Assembly: GCA_023442945.1 (NCBI GenBank)
Contig: JAEZWW010000042.1
Coordinates: 62,001 to 126,000, forward strand
Source: Pseudomonadota bacterium
Lineage (GTDB): Bacteria; Pseudomonadota; Gammaproteobacteria; Burkholderiales; Burkholderiaceae_C
Reading direction: 5' to 3'
DNA: 64,000 nucleotides
Positions 38,695-46,907 of the stretch are shown piece after piece. The translations under genes and the position numbers were made by a program. The notes under the pieces were generated by a model that worked only from the letters and a program-made list of their open reading frames with translations, was not told the DNA's origin and did not search any database. Each line of letters starts with the position of its first letter. Within the stretch, counting starts at the first letter, position 1.

Positions 38695-39051
38695 ATGACC
38701 CATCTGCCCTTCTGGCCCTTGGTGGGGCTGGTCGCGTTGGGCCTCGTTGGCGGCATGCTGCTGGTGCAGCCGGGGCCGCTGCCCGCGCGTGAAAAACCGG
38801 CGCTTGGCGTGGCCAAGCGGCCTGTCGCCGGCCAGGTCATGGGCGATACGGCTGTTACCGCCCATATCCAGGCCGCGTTCGCGGCCGACACGGCGCTGTC
38901 GGCGCTGGCGATCCACGTAGAGACCCAGAACGGCGAGGTGCAGCTGTCCGGCTTCGCGCCGACCGAGGCGGTGAAGCGACGCGCCATCGACATCGCCCAA
39001 GCCACCCGGGGCGCGCGCACCGTGCGCCATGCGATCGTGGTGCGGCCGTGA
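38695..39051 (+). CDS. BON-domain protein (OsmY-like)
   Basis: A 118-residue protein with an N-terminal membrane helix (WPLVGLVALGLVGGMLLV) and one BON domain (TAVTAHIQAAFAADTALSALAIHVETQNGEVQLSGFA...AIDIAQATRGARTVRHAIVV). It is probably anchored in the inner membrane with the domain in the periplasm. The start is chosen from aggag 9 bp upstream. Likely osmotic or envelope-stress related, as for OsmY. Confidence 0.88.
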   Translation: MTHLPFWPLVGLVALGLVGGMLLVQPGPLPAREKPALGVAKRPVAGQVMGDTAVTAHIQAAFAADTALSALAIHVETQNGEVQLSGFAPTEAVKRRAIDIAQATRGARTVRHAIVVRP

Positions 39052-39104
39052 TGCGCCAGTCGGCCAGAGACACGCGGGGCGCAGCGCGCGGTGAAATCTA
39101 TCTT

Positions 39105-39160
39105 GCTATATAAAAAGTAGCTGACGGCGCTGGTGGTTGTAGGGCCACAGGCCGAATACC
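39105..39160 (-). repeat. Family A dispersed repeat, copy 10
   Basis: Minus-oriented copy, ttgctatataaaaagtagctgacggcgctggtggttgtagggccacaggccgaa, in the convergent gap between the BON gene and the DUF1343 gene. Confidence 0.7.
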
Positions 39161-39174
39161 TTCTAAAAACCGTT

Positions 39175-40389
39175 TCAGTACAGCAGGTGCGGCGCGCGCG
39201 CCTGCAGCCAGGCCGCCTCGTCCGCGCGCGCCAGCGCATCCAGCGCGGCCGGCGGCGCGGTGACGTCGTCGACCCATTCGCGCAGCAGCGGGCTGCCGTT
39301 GATCAAATCGATCGCCAGCCGGTCGTGCTCGTACTCGTAGCCGAAGTCGCGCCACAGCGGGTAATCCGGCCGCTGCAGGCGCACGGCGCGGAAGGCCAGG
39401 GCTTGCAGGCGCCAGGGTTGGAAGGCGGCGTGGTCGTAGTGGGCCGGGTCTTCGGTGTGGATCTGCACGCCGGCGCAGAGCTGGCCGACGTGTTTGTGGA
39501 AGGTGGGCTCAAACCAGCATTCGCGCAGCAGGCAGCCGCGCAGCCAGTCGGGCGCCAGGGCGCGTATGTCGGCCAGCAGGCGACCGGTGTCGATGTCGGG
39601 CGCGCCGAACAGCTCCAGCGGGCGCGTGGTGCCGCGGCCTTCGGACAAGGTTGTGCCTTCCAGCATGACGGTGCCGGCGTAGGCGCGCGCCATGCTCAGA
39701 TTGGCGGCGTTGGGGCTGGGGTTGACCCAGGTGCGCCAATCCTGCGGGCCCATCGGCCAGCCAAAGCCGGGCGCTGCGTCGGGCTGCCAGCCTTGCATTT
39801 CAATGACGCGGTATTCCAGTTGCAGACCCAGCTGCGCGATGAACCAGTGGCCGAGCTCGCCCATGGTCATGCCGTGGCGCATGGGCATGGGGCCGGCGCC
39901 GACAAAGCTTTCCCAGCCTTCGCGCAGCGTCAGCCCTTCGACCGGGCGGCCGGCGGGGTTGGGGCGGTCCAGCACCCACACGGCCTTGCCGTGCGCGGCC
40001 GCGGCTTCCAGCACGTAGCGCAGCGTGGTGATGAAGGTGTAGATGCGACAGCCCAGGTCTTGCAGGTCGACCAGCAGCACGTCCCACGGGGCCATCATCG
40101 CGGGCGTGGGGCGGCGCACGTCGCCGTACAGGCTGAACACCGGGATGCCGAGGCGCGGGTCGGTGAAGTCGGGCGACTCGACCATGTTGTCCTGCTTGTC
40201 GCCGCGCAGGCCGTGCTGCGGGCCGAACGCGGCGGTGAGCTGGACGTCGGGCAGCGCAGCCAGGGCGTCCAGCGAGTGGGTCAGATCTCGCGTGACCGAG
40301 GCCGGGTGCGCCAGCAGCGCGACGCGGCGGCCTTTGAGCGGGGCGCGCAGCGCGGGGTCTTGCAGAAAGCGTTCGAGTCCGATGTGCAT
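39175..40389 (-). CDS. DUF1343 / NamZ-family exo-beta-N-acetylmuramidase
   Basis: A 404-residue protein of the family whose Bacillus member removes terminal MurNAc from peptidoglycan fragments. Landmarks are GRRVALLAHPASVTRD, AFGPQHGLRGDKQDNMVES, PVFSLYGDVRRP, LVDLQDLGCRIYTFITTLRY, VLDRPNPAGRPVEG and TTLSEGRGTTRPLELFGAPDID. It has no signal peptide, so it would act in the cytoplasm, possibly in cell-wall recycling. The DOMON-like gene is 31 bp upstream on the same strand. Confidence 0.88.
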   Translation of the reverse strand: MHIGLERFLQDPALRAPLKGRRVALLAHPASVTRDLTHSLDALAALPDVQLTAAFGPQHGLRGDKQDNMVESPDFTDPRLGIPVFSLYGDVRRPTPAMMAPWDVLLVDLQDLGCRIYTFITTLRYVLEAAAAHGKAVWVLDRPNPAGRPVEGLTLREGWESFVGAGPMPMRHGMTMGELGHWFIAQLGLQLEYRVIEMQGWQPDAAPGFGWPMGPQDWRTWVNPSPNAANLSMARAYAGTVMLEGTTLSEGRGTTRPLELFGAPDIDTGRLLADIRALAPDWLRGCLLRECWFEPTFHKHVGQLCAGVQIHTEDPAHYDHAAFQPWRLQALAFRAVRLQRPDYPLWRDFGYEYEHDRLAIDLINGSPLLREWVDDVTAPPAALDALARADEAAWLQARAPHLLY

Positions 40390-40420
40390 GGGGTCGTCGT
40401 GGCGGCCGCGTGGGCCGCCG

Positions 40421-40984
40421 TCAAGCCAGGGGAAGGCGCGCCGTCCAGCCGGCGCGCGCGTGGAAGTCGGGCACGCCCTGCGGGTGCGCCAGCGCCCAGT
40501 AGCTCAGGCTGCCGTGGGTGCCTTCGATCACCGCGCTCAGGCCCAGCAGCGCGGGCGCGTCGCTGGGCAGCGCGGCCAGGGCGCTGCGCGGCACGGTGGC
40601 GGTCAGGGTCAGCGTGTGCGCGCTGCGCTCGGTGGCGATCTGCGGTGTGCCGGCGGGCGAGGCCGCGGCGCGCACGCGTTCAGCGTCAAAGGCGTAGCAG
40701 GCCCAGTCGCCCGAGGGCGAGAAGTTGCATTCGACGTACGCCGTGCCGGTGGCGGCGCCGATGAAGGCTTCCAGGCAGCTGTGGCGCCACAGGCCATCGG
40801 TCGCGGTGGGCGCGGGCGAGGGCGCGGGCAGGCGCAAATCGGCGATGGCGCCGCGCAGTTCATAGCGCAGTGCCAGCGCGCCGGAAGGTAGCCAGCGCAG
40901 ATCCACCCACAGGCTGTCCAGCGCGGGGCAGGGCGTCGTGGGGTGGGGCTGCAGGCGCAGGCGGGCGTAGGCGGGTGCGGGCAT
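40421..40984 (-). CDS. DOMON-like domain protein
   Basis: A 187-residue soluble protein without a signal peptide. The central pattern TDGLWRHSCLEAFIGAATGTAYVECNFSPSGDWACYAFD is the DOMON-like type found beside DUF1343 genes in proteobacteria. It is predicted to be beta-rich and to bind a sugar or similar ligand, but no role is established. It is the first gene of a two-gene unit with the NamZ-like protein. Confidence 0.8.
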   Translation of the reverse strand: MPAPAYARLRLQPHPTTPCPALDSLWVDLRWLPSGALALRYELRGAIADLRLPAPSPAPTATDGLWRHSCLEAFIGAATGTAYVECNFSPSGDWACYAFDAERVRAAASPAGTPQIATERSAHTLTLTATVPRSALAALPSDAPALLGLSAVIEGTHGSLSYWALAHPQGVPDFHARAGWTARLPLA

Positions 40985-41021
40985 GTCGGGCGCTATTGTC
41001 TCAGCGTGGCGAAGACTGGCG

Positions 41022-41075
41022 ATTTGCTATGCAATCGGTAGCTGCCTGCGCAAGTGGTTGTAGGGCGCAGGGCGA
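41022..41075 (-). repeat. Family A dispersed repeat, copy 11
   Basis: Minus-oriented copy, atttgctatgcaatcggtagctgcctgcgcaagtggttgtagggcgcagggcgac, in the divergent gap upstream of the OlsB-like gene. Confidence 0.8.
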
Positions 41076-41151
41076 CTTTCGGGTGAAATTCGCCCAGGGA
41101 GGACCCCAGAAGCGCCTGGCGCTGCGGGCGATGGGCTGTGGTGCTGGCGCG

Positions 41152-41191
41152 ATGTCACCAATCCTTCATTGAAACGACACGGACCCGTCAC
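41152..41191 (+). promoter_or_regulatory. PHO-box-like array (four half-sites at 11-bp spacing)
   Basis: ATGTCAC-CAAT-CCTTCAT-TGAA-ACGACAC-GGAC-CCGTCAC shows four 7-bp units separated by exactly 4 bp each. Against the PhoB half-site CTGTCA(T/C) the units match at 6, 5, 4 and 6 of 7 positions. It lies 55-94 bp before the OlsB-like ATG. No clear -10 follows. Confidence 0.5.
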
Positions 41192-41245
41192 CCGCGGCAC
41201 GCACCATTGCCCGAAGGAAGCGGACACACGACGAGGATTGGCCCC

Positions 41246-42097
41246 ATGAAAGAACTGCCCACGCCCACCTTTGCGTTGTCGCAGCTGAGCCCACCGGTTC
41301 AGCTGCCACGGGGGTCACTTCATCCACGCGGCAGCGACACGCCTTCTGGCCGGGGTGCGGCGGGCCTCGGAAGCGACATCCAGGTTACCTGGGCCCGCCA
41401 CCAGGACGAAGTGAGGGCCGCGCAGCGCCTGCGCTACCAGGTCTTTGCCGGTGAAATGGGTGCGCGCCTGACGACCACGGTCCCCGGCCACGACGTCGAC
41501 CTGTTCGACGATTACTGCGAACACCTGCTGGTGCGCGACGAGACCAGCGGCGAGGTCATCGGCACCTACCGCGTGCTGACCCCGGCGCAGGCGCGCCGCG
41601 TGGGGGGCACCTACAGCGACACCGAATTCGATTTGACCCGCCTGCGCGCCCTGCGTGGCCGCATGCTGGAGCTGGGCCGCAGCTGCGTGCACGCCGAGCA
41701 CCGCCACGGCGGCGTGATCATGGCGCTGTGGACGGCGCTGGGCGAATTCATGGTGCGCAACGGCCTGGACACGATGATCGGCTGCGCCAGCATCCCGATG
41801 CTGCACAACGGCATCGTCAGCGGCGACGTGGCATCCAGCATCTGGCGCCAGGTCAGCCAAAAGCACATGGCGCCGATCGAATTCCACGTGCGCCCGCGCC
41901 TGGCGTTGCCGGTCGACCAACTGAACGACCAGCTGGCCGTGGAGCCGCCCGCGCTGATCAAAGGCTACCTGCGCATGGGCTCGAAAGTGCTGGGCCCACC
42001 GGCCTGGGACCCGGACTTCAATTCGGCCGACCTGCCGATGTTGATGCGCCTGGGCGACCTGCCGGCGCGTTACCGCAAGCATTTCTTGGGGCAGTGA
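41246..42097 (+). CDS. OlsB-like GNAT acyltransferase (ornithine-lipid/acyl-ACP type)
   Basis: A 283-residue acetyltransferase-5-family protein. Residues about 55-190 contain RLRYQVFAGEMGARL, FDDYCEHLLVRDETSGEVIGTYRVL and LELGRSCVHAEHRHGGVIMALW, the pattern of OlsB and related acyl-ACP acyltransferases that make the lyso-ornithine lipid. No olsA gene is beside it, so ornithine-lipid synthesis is inferred from family and context. ATG at 41246 has a gagg site; an upstream in-frame start would cross the PHO-box-like array. Confidence 0.82.
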   Translation: MKELPTPTFALSQLSPPVQLPRGSLHPRGSDTPSGRGAAGLGSDIQVTWARHQDEVRAAQRLRYQVFAGEMGARLTTTVPGHDVDLFDDYCEHLLVRDETSGEVIGTYRVLTPAQARRVGGTYSDTEFDLTRLRALRGRMLELGRSCVHAEHRHGGVIMALWTALGEFMVRNGLDTMIGCASIPMLHNGIVSGDVASSIWRQVSQKHMAPIEFHVRPRLALPVDQLNDQLAVEPPALIKGYLRMGSKVLGPPAWDPDFNSADLPMLMRLGDLPARYRKHFLGQ

Positions 42098-42104
42098 TTG
42101 GGAC

Positions 42105-42171
42105 ACCCCCCTGAGCCGCAGATGCGGCTTCCCCCCTCTCTCTTCGCGCCGCGCGCTGCGGGAGGGGGGAC
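42105..42171 (+). repeat. Family B GC-rich repeat upstream of the plcP-like gene
   Basis: cccccctgagccgcagatgcggcttcccccct...gcgctgcgggagggggg contains a small hairpin (ccgcagatgcgg) and complementary C- and G-runs. It lies in the 246-bp stretch between the OlsB-like gene and the chosen start of the PlcP-like gene. The rest of that stretch shows nothing recognisable. Confidence 0.55.
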
Positions 42172-42343
42172 AACGCCGGTGCTCGGCGCAGGTCCGAAAA
42201 CGGCGTTCGCTGAGACGGCCTGCTCCGCGGCCTTTCGATCGGTGGCGTCAGCGGGCTGGCTGGGGCGGGTTGGTACGCAAGACCTGCGGGAAGACGGGCT
42301 GGCGCCGGGAAGCGGGGGCGGAGGCCCTGAGCCCGATGCCGAC

Positions 42344-43132
42344 ATGGCGCGCGACCGGCCCCGGTTCCGCGCCATTTTCATATCCGACATCCACCTGGGT
42401 ACGCCGGGCTGCCAGGCGGGGCCGTTGCTGGAGTTCTTGCGCGAGCACCAGGCCGAGTCGCTGTATTTGATCGGCGACATCATCGATGGCTGGCAGCTGC
42501 GCCGCCGCTGGTACTGGCCGCAGGCGCACAACGACGTGGTGCAAAAACTCTTGCGCCAGGCGCGCAAGGGCAGCCGCGTGGTGTTCGTGCCGGGCAACCA
42601 CGACGAATTCGCGCGCGGCTTTGTGGGCAACAACTTCGGCGGGATCGAGGTGGTGGAGGACGCCGTGCACACCACCGCAGACGGTCGGCGCTTGTGGATC
42701 ACCCATGGCGACTACTTTGACGGCGTGATCCAGTGCGCCAAGTGGCTGGCCTATGTGGGCGACCACGCGTACGAATTCGTGCTCAAGCTCAACCGCCACG
42801 TCAACAGCCTGCGTGCGCGCATGGGCCTGCCGTACTGGTCGCTGTCGGCTTACCTGAAGCACAAGGTCAAGAAGGCCGTGAACTACGTCAGCGATTTTGA
42901 AAGCGCGGTGGCGGCGGAAGCGCGCCGCCGTGGCCACCACGGCGTGGTGTGCGGGCACATCCACCACGCCGAGATCCGCGAGATCGACGGCACGCTGTAC
43001 TGCAACGACGGTGACTGGGTGGAAAGCCGCAGTGCCCTGGTCGAACACCACGACGGGCGCCTGGAGCTGCTGTACTGGCGCAGCGGCGAGGGCGCGATCG
43101 CCACGCGCTCGGTGGCAGGGGCCCAGGCATGA
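42344..43132 (+). CDS. PlcP-like metallophosphoesterase (phospholipase C of the membrane-remodelling type)
   Basis: A 262-residue calcineurin-like phosphoesterase. Metal motifs are FISDIHLG (Asp15, His17), LIGDIIDGWQ, VPGNHDEFARG, ITHGDYFDG and CGHIHHAEIR. The block YWSLSAYLKHKVKKAVNYVSDFESAV and the terminal NDGDWVESRSALVEHHDGR are typical of PlcP, which releases diacylglycerol from phospholipids in phosphate-starved alphaproteobacteria, rather than of LpxH. The frame is open from 42098, but ATG at 42344 gives the family length. It overlaps the glycosyltransferase gene by 4 bp. Confidence 0.85.
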   Translation: MARDRPRFRAIFISDIHLGTPGCQAGPLLEFLREHQAESLYLIGDIIDGWQLRRRWYWPQAHNDVVQKLLRQARKGSRVVFVPGNHDEFARGFVGNNFGGIEVVEDAVHTTADGRRLWITHGDYFDGVIQCAKWLAYVGDHAYEFVLKLNRHVNSLRARMGLPYWSLSAYLKHKVKKAVNYVSDFESAVAAEARRRGHHGVVCGHIHHAEIREIDGTLYCNDGDWVESRSALVEHHDGRLELLYWRSGEGAIATRSVAGAQA

Positions 43133-44181
43133 AGCTCGCGCTGGTCACCGACGCCTGGGCGCCGCAGGTCAATGGCGTGGTCACCACCCTGCTTGAACTG
43201 GTCGCCGCGCTGCAGGCGCGTGGCGACGAGGTGGAGGTGATTCACCCCTACCTGTTTCGCACGCGGCCGTGTCCGGGCTACGCCGGGATCGATCTGGCGA
43301 TCAGCCCGGGCCGTGAACTGGGGGCGATGCTCGATCGGCTTCAGCCGGACGCGGTGCACATCGCGACCGAAGGCCCGTTGGGCTGGGCCGCGCGTCGGCA
43401 CTGCCTGCGCCGGGACTGGGCTTTCACCACCGCCTTTCACACCAAGTTCCCCGAGATCCTGAAGGCCGCCGCGCACGTGCCGCTCAGCTGGGGCTATGCG
43501 CTGTTCCGCCACTTTCATCGCCCGTCGTCGGGCGTGATGGTGCCGACCAGCGGCGTCGCCGACATGCTGGCCGAGCGCGGCTTCGCCAACCTGCGGCGCT
43601 GGACGCATGGCGTGGACACGCGCTTGTTCGTCTACAGCGCGCAGCCGCTGGTGACCGCACCGCTGGGCGAGCTGCCACGCCCGGTGCAGCTGTTTGTCGG
43701 GCGGGTGTCCTACGAGAAGAACATCGAGGCCTTCCTGGCGCTGGACACCCCGGGCACCAAGGTGGTGTGCGGCGTCGGGCCCGTGGAGCAAAAGCTGCGC
43801 GCGCGCCACCCGCAGGTGCGCTGGCTGGGCGTGCTGCCGCGCGATGAGCTGGCGCGCGTGTACGCCAGCGCGGACGTGTTCGTCTTCCCCAGCCGGGCCG
43901 ACACGTTCGGCCTGGTCATGCTGGAAGCCATGGCCACCGGCACGCCGGTGGCGGCGTACCCGGTCGATGGCCCGTGCGAAGTGCTGCACGCGGCCGCCAA
44001 CCAACCGGTCGGCGGTGCCATGCACGAAGACTTGGCGCAGGCGGTGCGGTTGGCGCTGGGCGTGCAGCGCAGTGCCGCGCGGGCGCACGCTGAGCGTTTT
44101 GGGTGGGGCCCAGCGGCCGACCAATTTCGCGATTTTCTGGTGCCCGTCAGCAGCCCGGCGCAGCTGCCCGCGATTGGCTGA
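43129..44181 (+). CDS. Glycosyltransferase, GT4-like, linked to plcP
   Basis: A 350-residue retaining glycosyltransferase with two Rossmann halves. The N-terminus KLALVTDAWAPQVNGVVTTL is followed by IATEGPLGWAARRHC and TAFHTKFPEI; the C-terminal part has LFVGRVSYEKNIEAFL and PSRADTFGLVMLEAMATGTPVAAYPVDGP, the nucleotide-sugar EX7E region with Asp at the first acidic position. It probably transfers a sugar to diacylglycerol made by the PlcP-like protein, as Agt does elsewhere. It could instead be another lipid or polysaccharide transferase. Confidence 0.85.
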   Translation: MKLALVTDAWAPQVNGVVTTLLELVAALQARGDEVEVIHPYLFRTRPCPGYAGIDLAISPGRELGAMLDRLQPDAVHIATEGPLGWAARRHCLRRDWAFTTAFHTKFPEILKAAAHVPLSWGYALFRHFHRPSSGVMVPTSGVADMLAERGFANLRRWTHGVDTRLFVYSAQPLVTAPLGELPRPVQLFVGRVSYEKNIEAFLALDTPGTKVVCGVGPVEQKLRARHPQVRWLGVLPRDELARVYASADVFVFPSRADTFGLVMLEAMATGTPVAAYPVDGPCEVLHAAANQPVGGAMHEDLAQAVRLALGVQRSAARAHAERFGWGPAADQFRDFLVPVSSPAQLPAIG

Positions 44182-44230
44182 ATGGGTGCATTGAGGTAAG
44201 CTGGCGTGCTCACACTTTTGAAGTGCCGAA

Positions 44231-46312
44231 ATGCCGCCCCGCCTTCCTTTGCAGCCACCTACCCTAGAAAAATACCCCCTCCAGGACCGCGATGCCAGCA
44301 TCCTGGCGTTCAACCACCGCGTGATGCATTGGGCCGAACGGCCCGACGTGCCGCTGCTGGAGCGGCTGCGCTACCTGTGCATCGTTTCGTCCAACCTGGA
44401 TGAGTTTTTCGAGGTGCGCGCCGACCCCCACATGGCCGCCTGGCGCACCGGGGCTGAAACCAACGGGCGCATGCGCCCCACACTGGCCGATGCGCACGCG
44501 CTGGTGGCGCGCCAGTACCAGATCTTCAACGAAGCGCTGCTGCCGGCAATGGGCGCGCAAGGCATGCGCATCGTGTCGCACTTGGACCGCACCGAGGCGC
44601 AGCGCCACTGGGTGCGCGAGTTGTTCCTGCGCGAGGTCAAGCCGCTGCTGGTGCCCGTCGCGCTGGACCCGGCGCACCCTTTCCCGCAGGTGGCCAACAA
44701 GTCGCTGAACTTCATCGTCCAGCTCAAGGGCAAGGACGCGTTCGGCCGCGCCAACGAGATCGCCATCCTCAAGGTGCCGCGGGTGCTGCCGCGGGTGCTG
44801 CGCATGCCCGAACGCGTGAGCGGCGGCGAGACCTTGTTCGTCATGCTGTCCAGCGTGATCCGCGGCAACCTGGCCGACCTGTTTCCGGGGCGCGAGGTGG
44901 GGGCCTTTTCGCACTTTCGCGTCACGCGGCATTCGGACTTGTCGGTGGACGAGGACGAGGTCAAGAACCTGCGCACCGCCTTGCGCCAGGGCTTGCACCA
45001 GCGCCACTACGGCGAGGCGGTTCGGGTCGAGGTGTCTTCCGCTTGTTCGGACGAGCTGTCGGGCTTTCTGCTCAAGCAGTTTCACCTGCCGCCCGAGGCG
45101 CTGTTCCGCGTGCAGGGGCCGGTCAACCTGGTGCGTCTGCAGCAGCTGATCGAGCTGGCCGGTCGGCCCGATCTGCAGTTCGCGCCGTACGTGGCCAGCT
45201 ACCCGGTACAACTGCGCAAGGGCCAGTCGGTGATGGCGCGCCTCAAGCAGGGCGACGTGCTCAGCCACCTGCCGTTCGAGAGCTTCGACGGCGTGATCGA
45301 CTTCCTGCGCGAGGCGGTGCATGACCCGCAGGTGCTGGCCATCAAGCAGACCATCTACCGCACCGGCAACGACAGCCGCATGATGGATTTGCTGATCGAG
45401 GCGCAGCGCCGCGGCAAGGAAGTCACCGCCGTGGTCGAGCTGAAAGCCCGCTTCGACGAAGAAGCCAATATCAACTGGGCCGAGCGCCTGGAGCAGGCTG
45501 GCGCGCAGGTGGTCTATGGCGTGGTGGGCCTGAAGACGCACGCCAAGATGCTGCTGATCACGCGGCGCGAAGGGCGCCAGCTGCGGCGCTACGGCCATTT
45601 GTCCACCGGCAACTACAACCCGCGCACGGCGGCGCTGTACACCGACATCAGCTACCTGACCGCCGACGCGCGCCTGACGGCCGACATGGACCAGCTGTTC
45701 GTCCACCTGGCCAGCCACAGCCGTCTGCCGCGCATGCAGCGCATGTTGCTGGCGCCGTTCACGCTGCACAAGCAGATGATCGCCAAGATCGACGCCGTGG
45801 CCTCGGCGGCGCGGCGCGGGCAGGGCGGTCGGCTGGTGGCCAAGATGAATGCGCTGACCGACCAGCCATTGATCGAGGCGCTGCTGCGCGCCGGCGACGC
45901 GGGCGCCAAGATCGACCTGATCGTGCGCGGCGCCTGCATGCTGCCCGGGCAGCTGACGCAGAACGTCCGCGTGCGCAGCATCATTGGCCGCTTTCTGGAG
46001 CATTCGCGGGTGTTCTACTTCCGCGCCGGCGACAAGGAAGAGCTGTGGCTGTCCTCGGCCGACTGGATGAACCGCAACATGTTGCGCCGGGTGGAAACCG
46101 CCTGGCCGGTCACCGACCCCGAATTGCGCCAGCGGATCGTGGACGAGTGCCTGGTGGCCTACCTGCACGACCAACGCGACGCGTGGGTCCAGGGCGCCGA
46201 CGGGGCGTACCACAGCGTGGTGCCGCCCGGCCAGGCACCCGGCCCGTCCGCCCAGCAGGCGCTGATGGCCCGCTACGGCGCAGGCAATACCCAGGAGGCG
46301 GAATGGATCTGA
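44231..46312 (+). CDS. ppk1: Polyphosphate kinase 1
   Basis: A 693-residue enzyme that polymerises ATP gamma-phosphate into polyphosphate. N-terminal FNHRVMHWAERPDVPLLERLRYLCIVSSNLDEFFEVR, the DPAHPFPQVANKSLN segment and the autophosphorylated His437 in GLKTHAKMLLI are visible, as is YGHLSTGNYNPRTAALYTDISYLT. It starts 49 bp after the glycosyltransferase and ends overlapping sixA by 10 bp. Confidence 0.96.
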   Translation: MPPRLPLQPPTLEKYPLQDRDASILAFNHRVMHWAERPDVPLLERLRYLCIVSSNLDEFFEVRADPHMAAWRTGAETNGRMRPTLADAHALVARQYQIFNEALLPAMGAQGMRIVSHLDRTEAQRHWVRELFLREVKPLLVPVALDPAHPFPQVANKSLNFIVQLKGKDAFGRANEIAILKVPRVLPRVLRMPERVSGGETLFVMLSSVIRGNLADLFPGREVGAFSHFRVTRHSDLSVDEDEVKNLRTALRQGLHQRHYGEAVRVEVSSACSDELSGFLLKQFHLPPEALFRVQGPVNLVRLQQLIELAGRPDLQFAPYVASYPVQLRKGQSVMARLKQGDVLSHLPFESFDGVIDFLREAVHDPQVLAIKQTIYRTGNDSRMMDLLIEAQRRGKEVTAVVELKARFDEEANINWAERLEQAGAQVVYGVVGLKTHAKMLLITRREGRQLRRYGHLSTGNYNPRTAALYTDISYLTADARLTADMDQLFVHLASHSRLPRMQRMLLAPFTLHKQMIAKIDAVASAARRGQGGRLVAKMNALTDQPLIEALLRAGDAGAKIDLIVRGACMLPGQLTQNVRVRSIIGRFLEHSRVFYFRAGDKEELWLSSADWMNRNMLRRVETAWPVTDPELRQRIVDECLVAYLHDQRDAWVQGADGAYHSVVPPGQAPGPSAQQALMARYGAGNTQEAEWI

Positions 46313-46764
46313 TCTTGTGGCGGCATGCCGAAGCCCAGGAGCCGGAAGGCGACATGACCGACTTGGAACGTCCACTGACCCGCCGCGGCGAAAAGCAGGC
46401 CGCGCGCATGGCGGCCTGGCTCGACCGGCAGTTGCCCGAGGGCACGCGCATCCTCAGCAGCTCCGCGCGCCGCACCGACGAAACCGTTCGGGCGCTGGGG
46501 CGGCGCTTCAAGTCGCTGGACGAGCTGCGCCCGGGCGCCAGCGCCCAGCAACTGCTGCAGTTGGCTGGCTGGCCGGTGGCCAAGGCACCGGTGCTGATCG
46601 TGGGGCACCAGCCCACGCTGGGCCAGGTCGCGGCGCAGCTGCTGGGTCTGCAGGACGGCGAATGCCCGATCAAGAAGGGCGCCATTTGGTGGTTGCGATC
46701 GCGCGAGCGCGACGGCGAGGCGCAGACCGTGGTGGTCGCCGTCCTGACGGCCGAGTTGACCTGA
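46303..46764 (+). CDS. sixA: Phosphohistidine phosphatase SixA
   Basis: A 153-residue histidine-phosphatase-superfamily protein with MDLILWRHAEAQ (His8), SSSARRTDET and IVGHQPTLG. SixA removes phosphate from phosphohistidine proteins. The start is set by aggagg 6 bp upstream inside ppk1, so the two genes are translationally coupled. Pairing with ppk1 is common in betaproteobacteria. Confidence 0.93.
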   Translation: MDLILWRHAEAQEPEGDMTDLERPLTRRGEKQAARMAAWLDRQLPEGTRILSSSARRTDETVRALGRRFKSLDELRPGASAQQLLQLAGWPVAKAPVLIVGHQPTLGQVAAQLLGLQDGECPIKKGAIWWLRSRERDGEAQTVVVAVLTAELT

Positions 46765-46794
46765 GCCACGGCAGGGCGATCAGCGGCGATTGCC

Positions 46795-46800
46795 TACAAT
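46795..46800 (+). promoter_or_regulatory. Candidate -10 element upstream of CHRD lipoprotein 1
   Basis: TACAAT lies about 30 bp after the sixA stop. No -35 at 16-18 bp is convincing. If used, the leader of about 100 nt would include the hairpin at 46862. Confidence 0.3.
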
Positions 46801-46861
46801 CGCCCGCCAGACGGCTGGCTACGATCTGCTTTGCGGTGGCGCCAGCCCCAAAACAAGAGGA

Positions 46862-46886
46862 AGCGAGCCCCACGCTCGCTGTTTTT
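46862..46886 (+). terminator. Terminator-type hairpin in the leader of CHRD lipoprotein 1
   Basis: A perfect 7-bp stem agcgagc / gctcgct with a 5-nt loop is followed by g and five T. It ends only 21 bp before the next ATG, so it either terminates the sixA transcript or acts in the leader of the CHRD gene. Confidence 0.65.
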
Positions 46887-46907
46887 CCATTCGTTCGGGA
46901 GTTGCCC

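Noticed and set aside
44264..46375. A 703-codon minus-strand frame opposite ppk1
   Set aside because: Polyphosphate kinase on the plus strand is unambiguous, and the antisense product has no motif.
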